Position numbers and translations under genes: made by a program. The notes below the pieces were generated by a model. The model was not told the origin of the DNA. It did not search any database and saw nothing but the letters and a program-made list of their open reading frames with translations. A stretch of DNA of 64,000 bases from Pirellula staleyi DSM 6068 (GTDB taxonomy: Bacteria; Planctomycetota; Planctomycetia; Pirellulales; Pirellulaceae), in NCBI RefSeq assembly GCF_000025185.1, contig NC_013720.1, positions 5,456,001 through 5,520,000 of the forward strand, in the 5' to 3' direction. Numbering within the stretch: the stretch's first letter is position 1; the number at the start of each line of letters is the position of its first letter. Shown here one piece after another: positions 35,874 through 45,775 of this stretch.

Positions 35874-36070
35874 GATGATCCGACTCCCTTCGAACCGATG
35901 CTGGCACGCATCCTGCTTGCAACGCCTCATGGAGGTCGCTGCAGCCAGCACTAATCTTCCAAAGACTTCTTACTAACTTATGTCGAGCATCCTGAGCAAT
36001 TCGCCACGAACTACTCAGGAGTTACTTACAAATTAATCAACAACTGACTGATCAACACTGGGCCCAAAAC

Positions 36071-37390
36071 CTACTGACCACCGAGCCCGAACATACTGAT
36101 GAAGATGTTCGTGAGCGAGGTCGAGGCACTGCTGGCTTCGTTGAATTGCCACATATTGAGCATGACGTCGACCATCAACATGCCGCAGATCGTCAGGATC
36201 AGCGTTACGGCTGTCAGGGTCAGTACGTTCCAAATGCTGTACGGTGTTTCGGTAACGGGAACTTGCACATACACCGGGGCTCCGGTCATGCCACCAGCAG
36301 GTGCCATTCCCATCGGGCCACCCATGGGCCCTCCCATTCCCATCGGTGCTGCCATCAGCGCGTCGCCTGGCATCGCAGCAAAAGCATCTTCGCCGAGGGC
36401 CGGTTCGCTCTTGAGCATCGTGGCGGCGTTCTCGTCGAACGCTTCACTATCCTCGAGAGCAATCACTTGCGAGCCGCTGTCCGATTCGTCGTCGGTGAGA
36501 GCATCCGAAGGGGAAAGCAAAAACTGATCGTCCGCTTTCAGCTGGGTCGCCATATCGGGATCGCCAGCATCATCTTCGAGCGAAATGACCTCGTCATCTT
36601 CGGGAAGTTCGAGCGATTCCACGCCCGAGCCGCCGAGATCGAGAGGTTCTTCGTCGAGCGAAAGTCCGCTATCGGTGGGCGATAGGTTAATGCCACTGTC
36701 ACCCGCGCCGAGCGTAACGTCGCTCCCAATGCCACTTCCGCCCGAGACCGCACTACCTTCGAGTTGCAGTTCGCCGTCGTCGAGATCGATTGCATCCGCT
36801 GCGCTGCTGCCACCAAGCGTGAGTTCATCATCACCGAGCGACAAATCGTCGCCCAGCGAGAGATCGTCCCCGCCGGTGCTTCCTGCAGGCATATCACCCG
36901 TTCCGCTGCCGGTTGCGAGTTTCAGCCCGCTATCGGTGAGAACGTCGGAGCCCTCTTTCTTGCCACCCAGCAAAGCGTCGCCAATTTCACCGACGTCGTC
37001 GTCGGCCAGTTGAATATCGCTTTCACCAGGGCGCTGATTCTTACCAATGATCGTGCTCCCCTTGGTCTCTCCCGAGAGTCCAAGTTCCTCTTCGCTGATG
37101 AGGATCGAGTCGGGTTCTTCTTTGGCTTTGCTGGCGAGTTCTTTCGACGAAAGACTCGAGAGCATGTTGTCGAAGTCTTCATCGCCTGCGGAAAGAATGT
37201 CACTTCCACCCGCCGAAGCGCCACCATTACGTTCAGCCAGAACGCGTTCGACTTCCTCGGTTTTGAACTTCCAGCTACCACCATCGCGGTAGCCGAAGAT
37301 CTCGCCTTTGGAGCGCATCTCGATCAGTGTTTCCGACGAAACACCAATCATTACAGCGGCTTCTTTCAGATCGACAAACTTGCCAGCCAT
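36071..37390 (-). CDS. Excisionase-type HTH protein with acidic middle and C-terminal membrane anchor
   Basis: 439 residues. Residues 6-54 form a MerR/excisionase-type winged helix (LKEAAVMIGVSSETLIEMRS, then DGGSWKFKTEEVERVL). Residues about 60-330 are strongly acidic, rich in Asp, Gly, Ser and Leu with repeated DDLSLGDD / ELTLGG-like units. A Met/Gly/Pro-rich stretch precedes one or two membrane helices near 385-415. This layout makes a membrane-tethered DNA-binding protein plausible. Start ATG 37390 has GGGAG 8 nt upstream. Ligand, target DNA and function are unknown. Confidence 0.75.
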   Translation of the reverse strand: MAGKFVDLKEAAVMIGVSSETLIEMRSKGEIFGYRDGGSWKFKTEEVERVLAERNGGASAGGSDILSAGDEDFDNMLSSLSSKELASKAKEEPDSILISEEELGLSGETKGSTIIGKNQRPGESDIQLADDDVGEIGDALLGGKKEGSDVLTDSGLKLATGSGTGDMPAGSTGGDDLSLGDDLSLGDDELTLGGSSAADAIDLDDGELQLEGSAVSGGSGIGSDVTLGAGDSGINLSPTDSGLSLDEEPLDLGGSGVESLELPEDDEVISLEDDAGDPDMATQLKADDQFLLSPSDALTDDESDSGSQVIALEDSEAFDENAATMLKSEPALGEDAFAAMPGDALMAAPMGMGGPMGGPMGMAPAGGMTGAPVYVQVPVTETPYSIWNVLTLTAVTLILTICGMLMVDVMLNMWQFNEASSASTSLTNIFISMFGLGGQ

Positions 37391-37517
37391 TCGAAGGCTC
37401 CCGGGGGACGTACTCAGTTGCTCGCAGTTTCAGGAGGAACCCAATGGAATTCCTCGCGTCGAGCAACTTGCCTCTAGTGACAGTTTATGTCACCGATGCG
37501 TGAGTAGCTCGCTTTTC

Positions 37518-37880
37518 TTAGCGAGGAGCCGCAAGGGCCCGAATATCGCGCGGCGTAGGGGCACCGCTGTTGTAATCCTCCATGAGTAGATCCCACTGTA
37601 CGTTGCGAATACTGCGAAGTGTGACCGCGCCCGACGTTTTGTCGACGTGATACACCGCAATCACCCGCTGACGGGGATCAACCAGCGTGATCTGCTGACG
37701 GCCATCGGCTGTATCGCAGCTGAGGGCGATCATGTTCGCATCCCCCAAAGCCCGATCGTGGAGACCGCCTGCAGACTGCGAAACTGCCGGTTTTTGAGCC
37801 ATGGCCTGCGAAAGTCCGCACACCGCCATGACCGCCGCCAACAAGAGTCCCGCCCCAATTCCAAACGCCGCCTGCCGCAT
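37518..37880 (-). CDS. Small exported protein of unknown function
   Basis: 120 residues with a signal peptide (hydrophobic core GIGAGLLLAAVMAVCGL, cleavage likely after AMAQ). The mature part, ANMIALSCDTADGRQQITLV and QRVIAVYHVDKTSGAVTLRS, looks like a compact beta-sheet protein. ATG 37880 has GGAG 6 nt upstream. No family recognised. Confidence 0.65.
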   Translation of the reverse strand: MRQAAFGIGAGLLLAAVMAVCGLSQAMAQKPAVSQSAGGLHDRALGDANMIALSCDTADGRQQITLVDPRQRVIAVYHVDKTSGAVTLRSIRNVQWDLLMEDYNSGAPTPRDIRALAAPR

Positions 37881-38406
37881 CGCAATCTCCTCGCATCAAG
37901 CGTGAGTATGCCACCTGCGGAGTCTGGAGCCACTCTATCTATTCTAAATGGCCCAAATTCCGCTTCAAGACTCAACTTACGCACGAAACCAATTTCCTAG
38001 ACCCCTTAAACCTCGATCCCTGCACAACCAGTCCCTTCGGCGAACTCGCTTCGCCCACTACTTCCGCTGCAAACCGCAGGGCCAGCATCACCGGCCATTT
38101 CGCCGGGCTGCGCGCAGTGTCGTCGCTGAAAAGGGATTTCAGGGGCGGCGGATCGTAGCGAGCCCCTCCGATCGTCGCAAGGCAAAAATGACCGGAAAAA
38201 CGCAGCTTTTGCCTCGAAAAGTCCCCAAAAGCGAGGCTGTTTTGCCACTTACCGGCCAGAAATGGAGCAGGGGAGGCCGATTTTCGCTCGTCCCTCGCTC
38301 GACACAGTTCTACAATGCCTCGAAAGATTCATTGACAGCTCCAATCGATCAGTAACCTTGGATCGATTGCTCACCGACGCACATCTCGCCCCTCCAAGGA
38401 ACCGTC
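37881..38406. other. Divergent intergenic region, 526 bp
   Basis: Between the small exported protein (minus) and queC (plus). It contains GAGCAGGGG at 38265-38273 and a -10-like TACAAT at 38311-38316 about 90 nt before queC. No coding potential or riboswitch fold was recognised, so I cannot support a preQ1 riboswitch. Confidence 0.45.
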
Positions 38407-39117
38407 ATGATTTCGCAACACAGCTCGACCGAGATCGCTGTGCTCATGAGTGGTGGCCTCGATAGTTCGATCTTGGTGGGAAAGTTCCTGCGGGAAGGCC
38501 GCACGGTCCATCCTATCTACATCCGAACCGGGCTTTTCTGGCAGTCAGGAGAACTCCCGGCCGTACAAGCATTCCTGGCGGCGATCGCCACTGCGAACTT
38601 AAGGCCGCTGAAGATCCTCGAACTGCCGCTCGACGACCTTTACACCGATCACTGGAGCCTCACCGGCAGCGGAACGCCAGCCGACGACACCCCGGACGAA
38701 GCGGTCTACCTGCCAGGCCGGAACGCACTGTTGCTCGTCAAAGCCGCAGTCTATTGCCAATTGCATGGCATCGGCCAACTGGCTTGTGCTCCTCTGGGAA
38801 GTAGTCCGTTTGAAGATGCCAGCAGCGAGTTTTTTACCGAGTATCAGTCGGCAATGAACCGTGGCAGCAGCAGCCCTGTCGTTCTGTTGAGGCCGTTTGG
38901 TGAGCTGCACAAAGAGGAAGTGATGCGTCTGGGAGTTGGGCTTCCGCTGGAACTCACGTTCTCCTGCATCCATCCTGTCGATGGCACGCACTGCGGCACC
39001 TGCAACAAATGCTTCGAGCGTAAAGAGGCCTTTCGCATTACCGGCATCGAAGACAAAACGGTATACACAGCATCCCGGCGTACTGCGGTACAAGTCGCAA
39101 CCAAATCGACTCCGTAG
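38407..39117 (+). CDS. queC: 7-cyano-7-deazaguanine synthase (QueC)
   Basis: 236 residues. The PP-loop SGGLDSS (15-21) binds ATP. A zinc site C-x8-C-x2-C-x2-C is formed by CIHPVDGTHCGTCNKC near 186-201. QueC converts carboxy-deazaguanine to preQ0 in queuosine (or archaeosine-like) biosynthesis. The sequence is somewhat divergent, with YIRTGLFWQSGE where many QueC have a different loop, but both signatures are present. AAGGA lies 6 nt before ATG 38407. queD follows 99 bp on. Confidence 0.88.
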   Translation: MISQHSSTEIAVLMSGGLDSSILVGKFLREGRTVHPIYIRTGLFWQSGELPAVQAFLAAIATANLRPLKILELPLDDLYTDHWSLTGSGTPADDTPDEAVYLPGRNALLLVKAAVYCQLHGIGQLACAPLGSSPFEDASSEFFTEYQSAMNRGSSSPVVLLRPFGELHKEEVMRLGVGLPLELTFSCIHPVDGTHCGTCNKCFERKEAFRITGIEDKTVYTASRRTAVQVATKSTP

Positions 39118-39216
39118 TGGGCTCGCTCGCGTGTCGACAATCAGCAGCACTCGTAACTTACAAACGACTCGCAAACGATACTCTCCCCGAACATTCACTT
39201 CTCACGTACTGAAGCC

Positions 39217-39726
39217 ATGATTAAAGAACAGCCACCACGTCCAGCGACGCTCTCCCCCGCAGAGACCGCCGTCGAAGTGCAGTCGTCAAGCACTTCGGTT
39301 TTTCGCGTCAGCCGCGAAATCGACTTTTGCTACGGACATCGCCTGCTGAACTATGACGGCAAATGTCGCCACCTGCATGGACACAATGGCCGCGCGGTGA
39401 TCACGATCGAATCGTCGTCGCTCGACAACCGTGGCATGGTGATGGACTTCTCGGATATCAAACGAGTGGTGAGCAGCTGGATCGATGAGAATCTCGATCA
39501 CCGGATGCTTCTCTGCAAACGCGATCCCTACGTCCAGATCCTTAAAGACCTGGGGGAGCCTCTGTTTCTGCTCGACGAGAATCCAACCGCCGAAAACATC
39601 TGCAAACTGATTCACGAATTCACCGCCAGCCGCGGTTTTCCGATCGTGGAAACACAGCTCTGGGAAACGCCGCACTGCTTTGCGACCTATCGTGCGGCAC
39701 GCTACGTTCCAGGCGAAGCGAACTAA
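39217..39726 (+). CDS. queD: 6-carboxy-5,6,7,8-tetrahydropterin synthase (QueD)
   Basis: 169 residues of the PTPS/QueD family. Zinc ligands are H41 (CYGHRL), H54 and H56 (LHGHNG); the catalytic Cys is C50 in GKCRHLHGHNG; a C-terminal ENPTAENICKLI motif is also typical. It converts 7,8-dihydroneopterin triphosphate to carboxy-tetrahydropterin, the step before QueE. With queC it forms a two-gene preQ0 unit; queE and GTP cyclohydrolase are not in this window. An N-terminal extension of about 25 residues precedes the conserved domain. Confidence 0.92.
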   Translation: MIKEQPPRPATLSPAETAVEVQSSSTSVFRVSREIDFCYGHRLLNYDGKCRHLHGHNGRAVITIESSSLDNRGMVMDFSDIKRVVSSWIDENLDHRMLLCKRDPYVQILKDLGEPLFLLDENPTAENICKLIHEFTASRGFPIVETQLWETPHCFATYRAARYVPGEAN

Positions 39727-39748
39727 TCGAAGTTCGCCCTGAAGGTAC

Positions 39749-39797
39749 AAAAAAAGAGCGGAGTGAATTACTTCACCCCGCTCTTCGCTTTTCTTGT
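39749..39797. terminator. Bidirectional terminator between queD and the sulfatase gene
   Basis: AAGAGCGG and GTGAA (39754-39761, 39763-39767) pair with TTCAC and CCGCTCTT (39772-39776, 39778-39785) with one mismatch. A seven-A run on the left and TTTT on the right let it serve both convergent genes. Confidence 0.85.
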
Positions 39798-39817
39798 GAC
39801 GTCAGTCGCTTCATCAA

Positions 39818-41338
39818 CTACTTGAACTGCTCGACTGTACCATCGTCTTTGTAGTCCTTGCGCAACTGCTCGAGTTGACGCTTCAGGTCCATCACGATCT
39901 GGTCGTAGGCGGGATCGTTGTACACACTCTTGAGTTCGTTCGGATCGGCCTTCAGATCGTACAATTCCCACTCGTTGAGGTCGTAGAAGTGAATCAGTTT
40001 GTACTGCTCGGTACGGACTCCATAGTGCGGATGAACATGGTGCGGCTGTGGAAACTCGTAGTAGTGGTAGTACACACTTTTGCGCCAATCGGCGGGCGTG
40101 TTGCCGGTGAGTAGCGGCTTGAGGCTGCGCCCCTGCATATCAGCGGGCTGTTCCACTCCCGCGACGTCGAGAAACGTCTGAGCAAAGTCGAGGTTCATCG
40201 CCATGTCGGTGTTCACGCTGCTTGGTTTCACCTGGCCGGGCCAGCGCACAATTAGCGGCGTGCGAAAGCTCTCTTCGTACATCCAGCGTTTGTCGTACCA
40301 GCCGTGCTCGCCGAGATACCAGCCTTGATCGCTCGTGTAGATCACCAGTGTATTGGCTGCTTCTCCCGAGTTGTCGAGCCACTCGAGCATCCGTCCTACG
40401 TTTTCATCCACCGCATCGACGCAGCGGAGATAGTCTTTCACGTAGCGCTGATACATCCAGCGTGTCTTGTCGTCGCCAGTCAGCTTCGCCTCTTGGAACG
40501 CTTTGTTCTCTTCCGCGTAAGCCTTTTCGAAAATCTCTTTTTGCTCGGGATTGAGACCCGGCTGCGCCACTAGTTTCAGATCGTGGGGCGAAAGATCCTT
40601 GGCAATCGACATCTGCTGATCGCGAGCCGCAGTTCCGCGCCCTTTGTAATCGTCAAACAGCGTCGTCGGCTCGGGAATGGTGACGTCTTTGTACTTGTCG
40701 AGATAACGGGGCGCAGGTTGCCAGTTGCGATGAGGCGCCTTGTGCTGATACATCAAAAAGAACGGCTTGTTCTTATCGCGACCTTTCTCGAGCCAGCCGA
40801 TCGCTTCGTCGGTGATGATGTCGGTGGTGTAGCCCGTGTGACGCACAATGCCATTGGGCGTCTTCATCGCTGGATTGTAGTACGGCCCTTGTCCCTGCAG
40901 GATGTGCCAGTAGTCGAAGCCTGTCGGGTCGCTACCAAGATGCCACTTGCCAATCACGGCTGTCTGATATCCGGCCCCTTGCAGCAGCTTTGCGACGTGC
41001 TGCTGTTTGCCATTGAAGTTGGGATTTTCGTTCGTAGCAAATCCGTTGAGGTGGCTGTACTTGCCGGTCAAGATCACGGCTCGCGACGGACCACAAATGC
41101 TGTTGGTCACAAAGCAGCGATCAAACCGCATCCCTTCTTTGGCCAGCCGATCGATGTGCGGCGTGACATTCACCTTGCTGCCGTAGGCACTGATTGCTTG
41201 ATAAGCATGATCGTCGGCCATGATGAACAGAATGTTCGGCCGCTTAACCGGTTTCGCTTCGTCGGCCGCTTGCGCTGGAATTACGAGCGCTAGAAGCAGG
41301 GTGGCAAGCAGAGCGGCGATTGGGAAAGCAGGTTTCAT
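39818..41338 (-). CDS. Sulfatase (type I, formylglycine-dependent), exported
   Basis: 506 residues from ATG 41338 ([18 protein letters not shown]), a clear Sec signal; the frame is open to 41440 but the extra part looks non-coding. The nucleophile site is C82-G-P-S-R ([16 protein letters not shown]), to be converted to formylglycine; metal ligands include D42/D43 (MADDHAY) and the later [18 protein letters not shown]. The family hydrolyses sulfate esters of polysaccharides or other compounds in the periplasm or outside. The neighbouring FGE-like gene (41511-43163) probably does not modify it (see there). Specific substrate unknown. Confidence 0.92.
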   Translation of the reverse strand: MKPAFPIAALLATLLLALVIPAQAADEAKPVKRPNILFIMADDHAYQAISAYGSKVNVTPHIDRLAKEGMRFDRCFVTNSICGPSRAVILTGKYSHLNGFATNENPNFNGKQQHVAKLLQGAGYQTAVIGKWHLGSDPTGFDYWHILQGQGPYYNPAMKTPNGIVRHTGYTTDIITDEAIGWLEKGRDKNKPFFLMYQHKAPHRNWQPAPRYLDKYKDVTIPEPTTLFDDYKGRGTAARDQQMSIAKDLSPHDLKLVAQPGLNPEQKEIFEKAYAEENKAFQEAKLTGDDKTRWMYQRYVKDYLRCVDAVDENVGRMLEWLDNSGEAANTLVIYTSDQGWYLGEHGWYDKRWMYEESFRTPLIVRWPGQVKPSSVNTDMAMNLDFAQTFLDVAGVEQPADMQGRSLKPLLTGNTPADWRKSVYYHYYEFPQPHHVHPHYGVRTEQYKLIHFYDLNEWELYDLKADPNELKSVYNDPAYDQIVMDLKRQLEQLRKDYKDDGTVEQFK

Positions 41339-41510
41339 ACAGAGAGGAGCCTTGGTGCGAGGCATTTGAATATCGGGGCGGGACCGAAGCGGGCAGCGCA
41401 AGTGCGTGCAGTTCGGCGAAGTGACGCATTCTGACGTCAAACCGGAGCGCGGTCAAATCTCCGGCGGCAAACCGCGAAAAAATCGAGCGGACTCCAGCGG
41501 CAGGAATCGT

Positions 41511-43163
41511 CTAGCGATCGGCCCGTTTTCCAGCGACTTCCACGCGAAAGAGGCCGTATTTTCCGTCCGATTTTTTCGAAACAGCCGAGGTAATGTAAAG
41601 CACGCTCGCTTCGCCAGCGCGACCGAATTCGCAGTTCGTCGGATCCCCCGGCGTACGAATCACCCCGAGCAGTTTTCCACTGGGGGAGAAGACATGCACT
41701 CCCGCTCGGTCGCCGGTGCCAGCGGTGGCATAGATGCGTCCTTCACTATCGACCGTCATCCCATCGATGCCTCGTCCCGACTCAAACGTGTAAAGCACCT
41801 TCGCGATGGTGAGAGTTCCATCGTCGTTTTGCTTCATCTCCAGAAGGCGGCGCTGGCCCATTGGATTGTTTTCGGAAACGGCGAACGACTTGGATTTCGC
41901 TAGATAGACAATCCCGTTGGGCTTACTGACTTCGCGCGTTGCGAGTGCTACTTTCCCTTCAGGGGTGACGCGGAAGATCCCTTCATACTCGAGCTCGCGC
42001 GGCTCATCGCCAACGTAGCGTGGATCGGTAAAGTAGATGTTTTCCTCGGCGTCGAGCGCGATATCGTTGGGGCTGTTAAATTTCCGTCCTTCAAATTGAT
42101 CGGCCAGCGTGGTTACTTCCAGTTGATCGCCGGTGATGGTGAAAACCGAGATCTGCCGTCCACCTCCGGTGTTGGCACCTTCGCAAGCGATGATCCGATT
42201 CTTGCTGTCGACAATCAGTCCGTTCGAGCGCCGGCTGGGGTCGCGAAACACTTTCGTCTCTTTCGACTTCGGGTCGAAAACGTACATCTTGTTGCCGATA
42301 TCGCTGAACACGATTTTGCCGTCGGCCAAAGCAGCCGGACCTTCGGTGAACTCTCCGTCGGCCCAAAGGAGCTCGAGTTTTTTGCTTTCGAGGATCGGCG
42401 ATAGTTCAGCAGCATCGGCAACAGCAGCGACCGGTGAGATCACAATTCGCAGCCCCACGGCGTCATCCCGTGCGTCGATGGCAAACGGCTGTCGCGCGGC
42501 GGTTGCACATTCGTCGGCCGAGTCCTTCCAGCTTCCTCCAAGGACGGCGATCTGTTTTTCGTCAATCGTTTTTCCATCAGCCGACTTCCACACCCCCGCG
42601 CACATCTCGCGCAGGTAGCCATGCATGTCGTAGAGACCGAATGGATTCGGTTTTTTCGCTCCAACGGCGGGATCGTTCCCTGCGGCGTTGCCGGTGTACC
42701 AGCAGTAGTCGTCGATCTTGGTCGCATCGTCCCCAAACGAGAACTTGGTGGAGGTGCCGCCAGCAGCGGCGTAGCGCCACTGGGCTTCGGTGGGAAGTCG
42801 CGCTGCTTGATCCGCAGTGATCAACTTTTCGTGCTGCAAACGAGCAGTCAAACGCTTCAAAAATTCCTCGGCTTCACCGACCGAAAACATCTCGGCGGAG
42901 TTGCGAGGTCCTTTCCAGCGGCTCGGATTGCCGCGAGCGATGATCTCGTAGAGTTCCTGCGTCACCTCAAACTGCGAGATGCGAAAGGGCGCCAGCTCGC
43001 TGGCGGGGAACTCGCCTTGGCCGGGCTGAATCAGCACCATTTCCTTGACGCAGCGCTGGAGAATGGCGCGCTCGGCATCGAGCGGCTTGGCGAGAGCTTT
43101 TTCGGCCTCTTGATCGCCGGCAATGAGTGAAATCATCACCAGTGAAAGCGCAACAAGTTGCAT
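41511..43163 (-). CDS. FGE-like domain fused to SMP-30/gluconolactonase-like propeller
   Basis: 550 residues with a short signal-like N-terminus. Residues about 40-245 have the formylglycine-generating-enzyme fold signature: FEVTQELYE, PTEAQWRYAAAGG, NPFGLYDMHG and LGGSWKDSADEC. Only one Cys (DECATAAR) is seen where catalytic FGEs carry the C-x4-C pair, so activity as FGE is doubtful. Residues about 265-545 form an SMP-30/gluconolactonase-type beta-propeller (EGPAALADGKIVFSDI, NSPNDIALDAEENIYFTD, NGIVYL). It lies next to the sulfatase gene on the same strand. RBS AAGGA is 9 nt before ATG 43163. Substrate unknown. Confidence 0.82.
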   Translation of the reverse strand: MQLVALSLVMISLIAGDQEAEKALAKPLDAERAILQRCVKEMVLIQPGQGEFPASELAPFRISQFEVTQELYEIIARGNPSRWKGPRNSAEMFSVGEAEEFLKRLTARLQHEKLITADQAARLPTEAQWRYAAAGGTSTKFSFGDDATKIDDYCWYTGNAAGNDPAVGAKKPNPFGLYDMHGYLREMCAGVWKSADGKTIDEKQIAVLGGSWKDSADECATAARQPFAIDARDDAVGLRIVISPVAAVADAAELSPILESKKLELLWADGEFTEGPAALADGKIVFSDIGNKMYVFDPKSKETKVFRDPSRRSNGLIVDSKNRIIACEGANTGGGRQISVFTITGDQLEVTTLADQFEGRKFNSPNDIALDAEENIYFTDPRYVGDEPRELEYEGIFRVTPEGKVALATREVSKPNGIVYLAKSKSFAVSENNPMGQRRLLEMKQNDDGTLTIAKVLYTFESGRGIDGMTVDSEGRIYATAGTGDRAGVHVFSPSGKLLGVIRTPGDPTNCEFGRAGEASVLYITSAVSKKSDGKYGLFRVEVAGKRADR

Positions 43164-43306
43164 AGCCAGATTCCTTCTGCGGTGGGTCGGCGCGCACGAA
43201 TCGAGGATGACTCCGAAGAGTCCTTGCGAGGCGGGGGCGAGCCAAATCAGCTCGCGATGGTGATTCGTTTCAAGCGGCCCTGCGAATTGGCGGAGCTACT
43301 CGCGGG

Positions 43307-44320
43307 CTAGGTGGCGATGCCACCGGTGGTGAGGTTGCCTCGACGGAAAGCATCGGCCATAGCCATCGGCACTTCGGCTTCAGCGTCGACCAACCGGGCC
43401 CGATTCTCGGCCACCTTGGCCTTCATCTCTTGTTCGGTAGCAATCGCTTCGCAGCGGCGCTGTTCGGCTGTCGCGCGGGCGACGCGCGTGTCGGCTTCCG
43501 CTTGGTCGGCCTGGAGACGAGCGCCGATGTTCTCTCCGACGTCGATGTCGGCGATATCGATCGATACAATCTGGAACGCTGTCTGGGCATCGAGGCCGCG
43601 TGCGAGCACCGCTTTGCTGATCACGTCGGGATTTTCGAGCACTTGAAAGTGATGTTCCGCCGAACCGATCGCGGTAATGATCCCTTCGCCGACGCGAGCG
43701 ATCACGGTGTCTTCGGTGGCACCACCAATCAGCTGCGCCAAGTTCGTCCGAACCGTCACGCGAGCTTTCACCCGGAGTTCCACACCATTCTTAGCGATGG
43801 CCGAGAGGGTGCTTTTGCCACTGCGGCGAGGATCGGGGCAGTCGATCACTTTCGGCTGAACGCTAGTCCGGACGGCATCGAACACGTCGCGACCAGCGAG
43901 GTCGATAGCCGACGCGCGATCGAAATCGAGATCAATCCCCGCGCGATGGGCAGCGATGATGGCATGGATCACGCGCATCACATCGCCGCCGGCGAGATAG
44001 TGTGCTTCCAGACGCTGTGTGCTGATACCGGTCTGTCGATTGATATCCATGCCCGACTGGGCCGCTTTAATTTTGGCGTCGACGATCAGTCGAGAATTCA
44101 CTTGGCGAAAGCCCATCGCGACCAGGCTCCAGATGCCAACGTCGGCGCGCGACATGAAGGCCTGGAACCAAATGCGACCGTAGGCTGCGAAAGCAATGCC
44201 GACGATGAAGAGAAAAATCGCCCCAAAGAATGCGATGCCAACCAGGATGATCTCGAGCGTGCCCCAGCTACCGCCACCGTTCTCTTGTGCCAGGAGGGGA
44301 TTGAGCCAAGTGAGTGTCAT
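43307..44320 (-). CDS. floA: Flotillin-like protein FloA
   Basis: 337 residues from ATG 44320, preferred over the upstream ATG because GGAG lies 8 nt before it. An N-terminal membrane hairpin or helix ([19 protein letters not shown]) is followed by the SPFH-like core: [49 protein letters not shown], and the C-terminal coiled coil with [16 protein letters not shown] and [15 protein letters not shown]. This is the YqfA/FloA family, which forms membrane microdomains that organise signalling and secretion proteins. No NfeD-type partner gene adjoins. Confidence 0.9.
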   Translation of the reverse strand: MTLTWLNPLLAQENGGGSWGTLEIILVGIAFFGAIFLFIVGIAFAAYGRIWFQAFMSRADVGIWSLVAMGFRQVNSRLIVDAKIKAAQSGMDINRQTGISTQRLEAHYLAGGDVMRVIHAIIAAHRAGIDLDFDRASAIDLAGRDVFDAVRTSVQPKVIDCPDPRRSGKSTLSAIAKNGVELRVKARVTVRTNLAQLIGGATEDTVIARVGEGIITAIGSAEHHFQVLENPDVISKAVLARGLDAQTAFQIVSIDIADIDVGENIGARLQADQAEADTRVARATAEQRRCEAIATEQEMKAKVAENRARLVDAEAEVPMAMADAFRRGNLTTGGIAT

Positions 44321-44510
44321 CGAGAGTGCTCCGCCGAAGTTGCCAGCTGTCGTCGTCACGCGAAAATGACTTCTATTACTTCCCAATCTTTGGATCAGGA
44401 AACGACAGAGGATGCGTGAGAACTAGGTGGAAGAATAGCGAAACGGTAGACCGATTTCCACTAGAGCGAATAGTCAATTCGAGGAATCGATGGCGTTTTG
44501 CGCTCCTGGT

Positions 44511-45632
44511 CTACTCGATCCAGCCACCCCCGAGAACACGATCGCCGTCGTAAACGACTACCGCTTGCCCCGGCGCGACACCGTGGCGAGGTTCGTCGAA
44601 ATCGACTTGCAAGCGATCGTCTGTCAGTCGCACCGCTGTCGCCGGCGCAGGGTCGCTGTTGTAGCGAATCTTTGCCTCGCAGCGAAACGGTTCGCCGATC
44701 GCCCCGACAGGCGACTTTGTCGTGTGCCAGTTGCAATTGGCAGCCGTCAGCGCAGTGCGAGCAAGGTCGTCGCGCGTTCCAACCACCACCCGATGGGTAT
44801 CGGGCTCGATCCGCACGACAAAGGCCCGTTCCCCCAGGGCCACGCCGAGTCCGCGACGCTGTCCGATCGTGAAACGCTCAATTCCGGCATGCTGTCCCAG
44901 CACTTTTCCTTCCATCGTGACGATCTCGCCGCGCGTATCGATATCGGGACGTCTAGCGCGGACGAATTCATCGTGCTTACCGCTCGTCACGAAGCAAATC
45001 TCTTGGCTATCGCGCTTGTCGGCCACTCGGAGACCAATTTCATGAGCCAGCTTGCGGATCTGCGGCTTGTAGTAGTCGCCGATCGGCAGCAGCATGCGCG
45101 GCAGCAGCTCTTTTTTGATTCCAAACAGGACGTACGACTGATCTTTACCATCGTCGACACCACGGCAGAGTGCGAGATCGCCATCGATCTGTGCGAGCCG
45201 AGCATAGTGGCCGGTTGCGACAAACTCGGCTCCCACGCTGTCAGCGTAGTCAAAAAGTTTGCCGAACTTGAGCCAGTTGTTGCACTGCACGCAGGGATTG
45301 GGGGTTCGACCGACGGTGTACTCGTCGATGAAGTAGTCGATGATCTGCCGGAACTCGGACTGCAAATTGAGGGCGTAAAACGGAATGTCGAGGCGGTCGG
45401 CAACGCGACGCGCGTCTTCGGCATCGCTCGCACTACAGCAGCCCTGCTTGTGATCCGAACGTTCTTTGAAGATTGGGAGCTGAAAGCCAGGAGCATCGAC
45501 GGCGCAGGCAGCTTGCGCCTCTTCGCCATGTCGCATGAAAACGCCAATCACCTCGTGCCCAGCGCGCGTGAGGATCGCGGCAGCGACACTGCTATCGACA
45601 CCTCCCGACATGGCCAGCACGATTCGCGACAT
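44511..45632 (-). CDS. mnmA: tRNA-specific 2-thiouridylase MnmA
   Basis: 373 residues. The PP-loop SGGVDSS is at 9-15; catalytic cysteines are C114 (TPNPCVQCN) and C213 (SQEICFV). The region FTIGQRRGLGVALGERAFVV is also typical. It uses ATP and a relayed sulfur to make 2-thiouridine at the wobble position of tRNAs for Lys, Glu and Gln. Cytosolic. Monocistronic by spacing. Confidence 0.95.
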   Translation of the reverse strand: MSRIVLAMSGGVDSSVAAAILTRAGHEVIGVFMRHGEEAQAACAVDAPGFQLPIFKERSDHKQGCCSASDAEDARRVADRLDIPFYALNLQSEFRQIIDYFIDEYTVGRTPNPCVQCNNWLKFGKLFDYADSVGAEFVATGHYARLAQIDGDLALCRGVDDGKDQSYVLFGIKKELLPRMLLPIGDYYKPQIRKLAHEIGLRVADKRDSQEICFVTSGKHDEFVRARRPDIDTRGEIVTMEGKVLGQHAGIERFTIGQRRGLGVALGERAFVVRIEPDTHRVVVGTRDDLARTALTAANCNWHTTKSPVGAIGEPFRCEAKIRYNSDPAPATAVRLTDDRLQVDFDEPRHGVAPGQAVVVYDGDRVLGGGWIE

Positions 45633-45775
45633 GAAGCTCTTTCAGCAAACGAACCCGAGAAGCACCGCAGCGCACTCGCTGAGGAAATGCGGGGAACGCA
45701 TTATTTTTGGCACAGTGTTTAACTCGGACCAGTTCAGCAACTCTCAAGCGTCCGAAGTTGCACTTCCATCGATCA

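Noticed and set aside
37881-38406. preQ1 riboswitch before queC
   Set aside because: No compact pseudoknot or C-rich loop pattern could be drawn, and queC-queD often lack one.
39818-43163. Active sulfatase-maturase pair
   Set aside because: The FGE-like domain lacks the catalytic Cys pair, so it is not called as a maturase.
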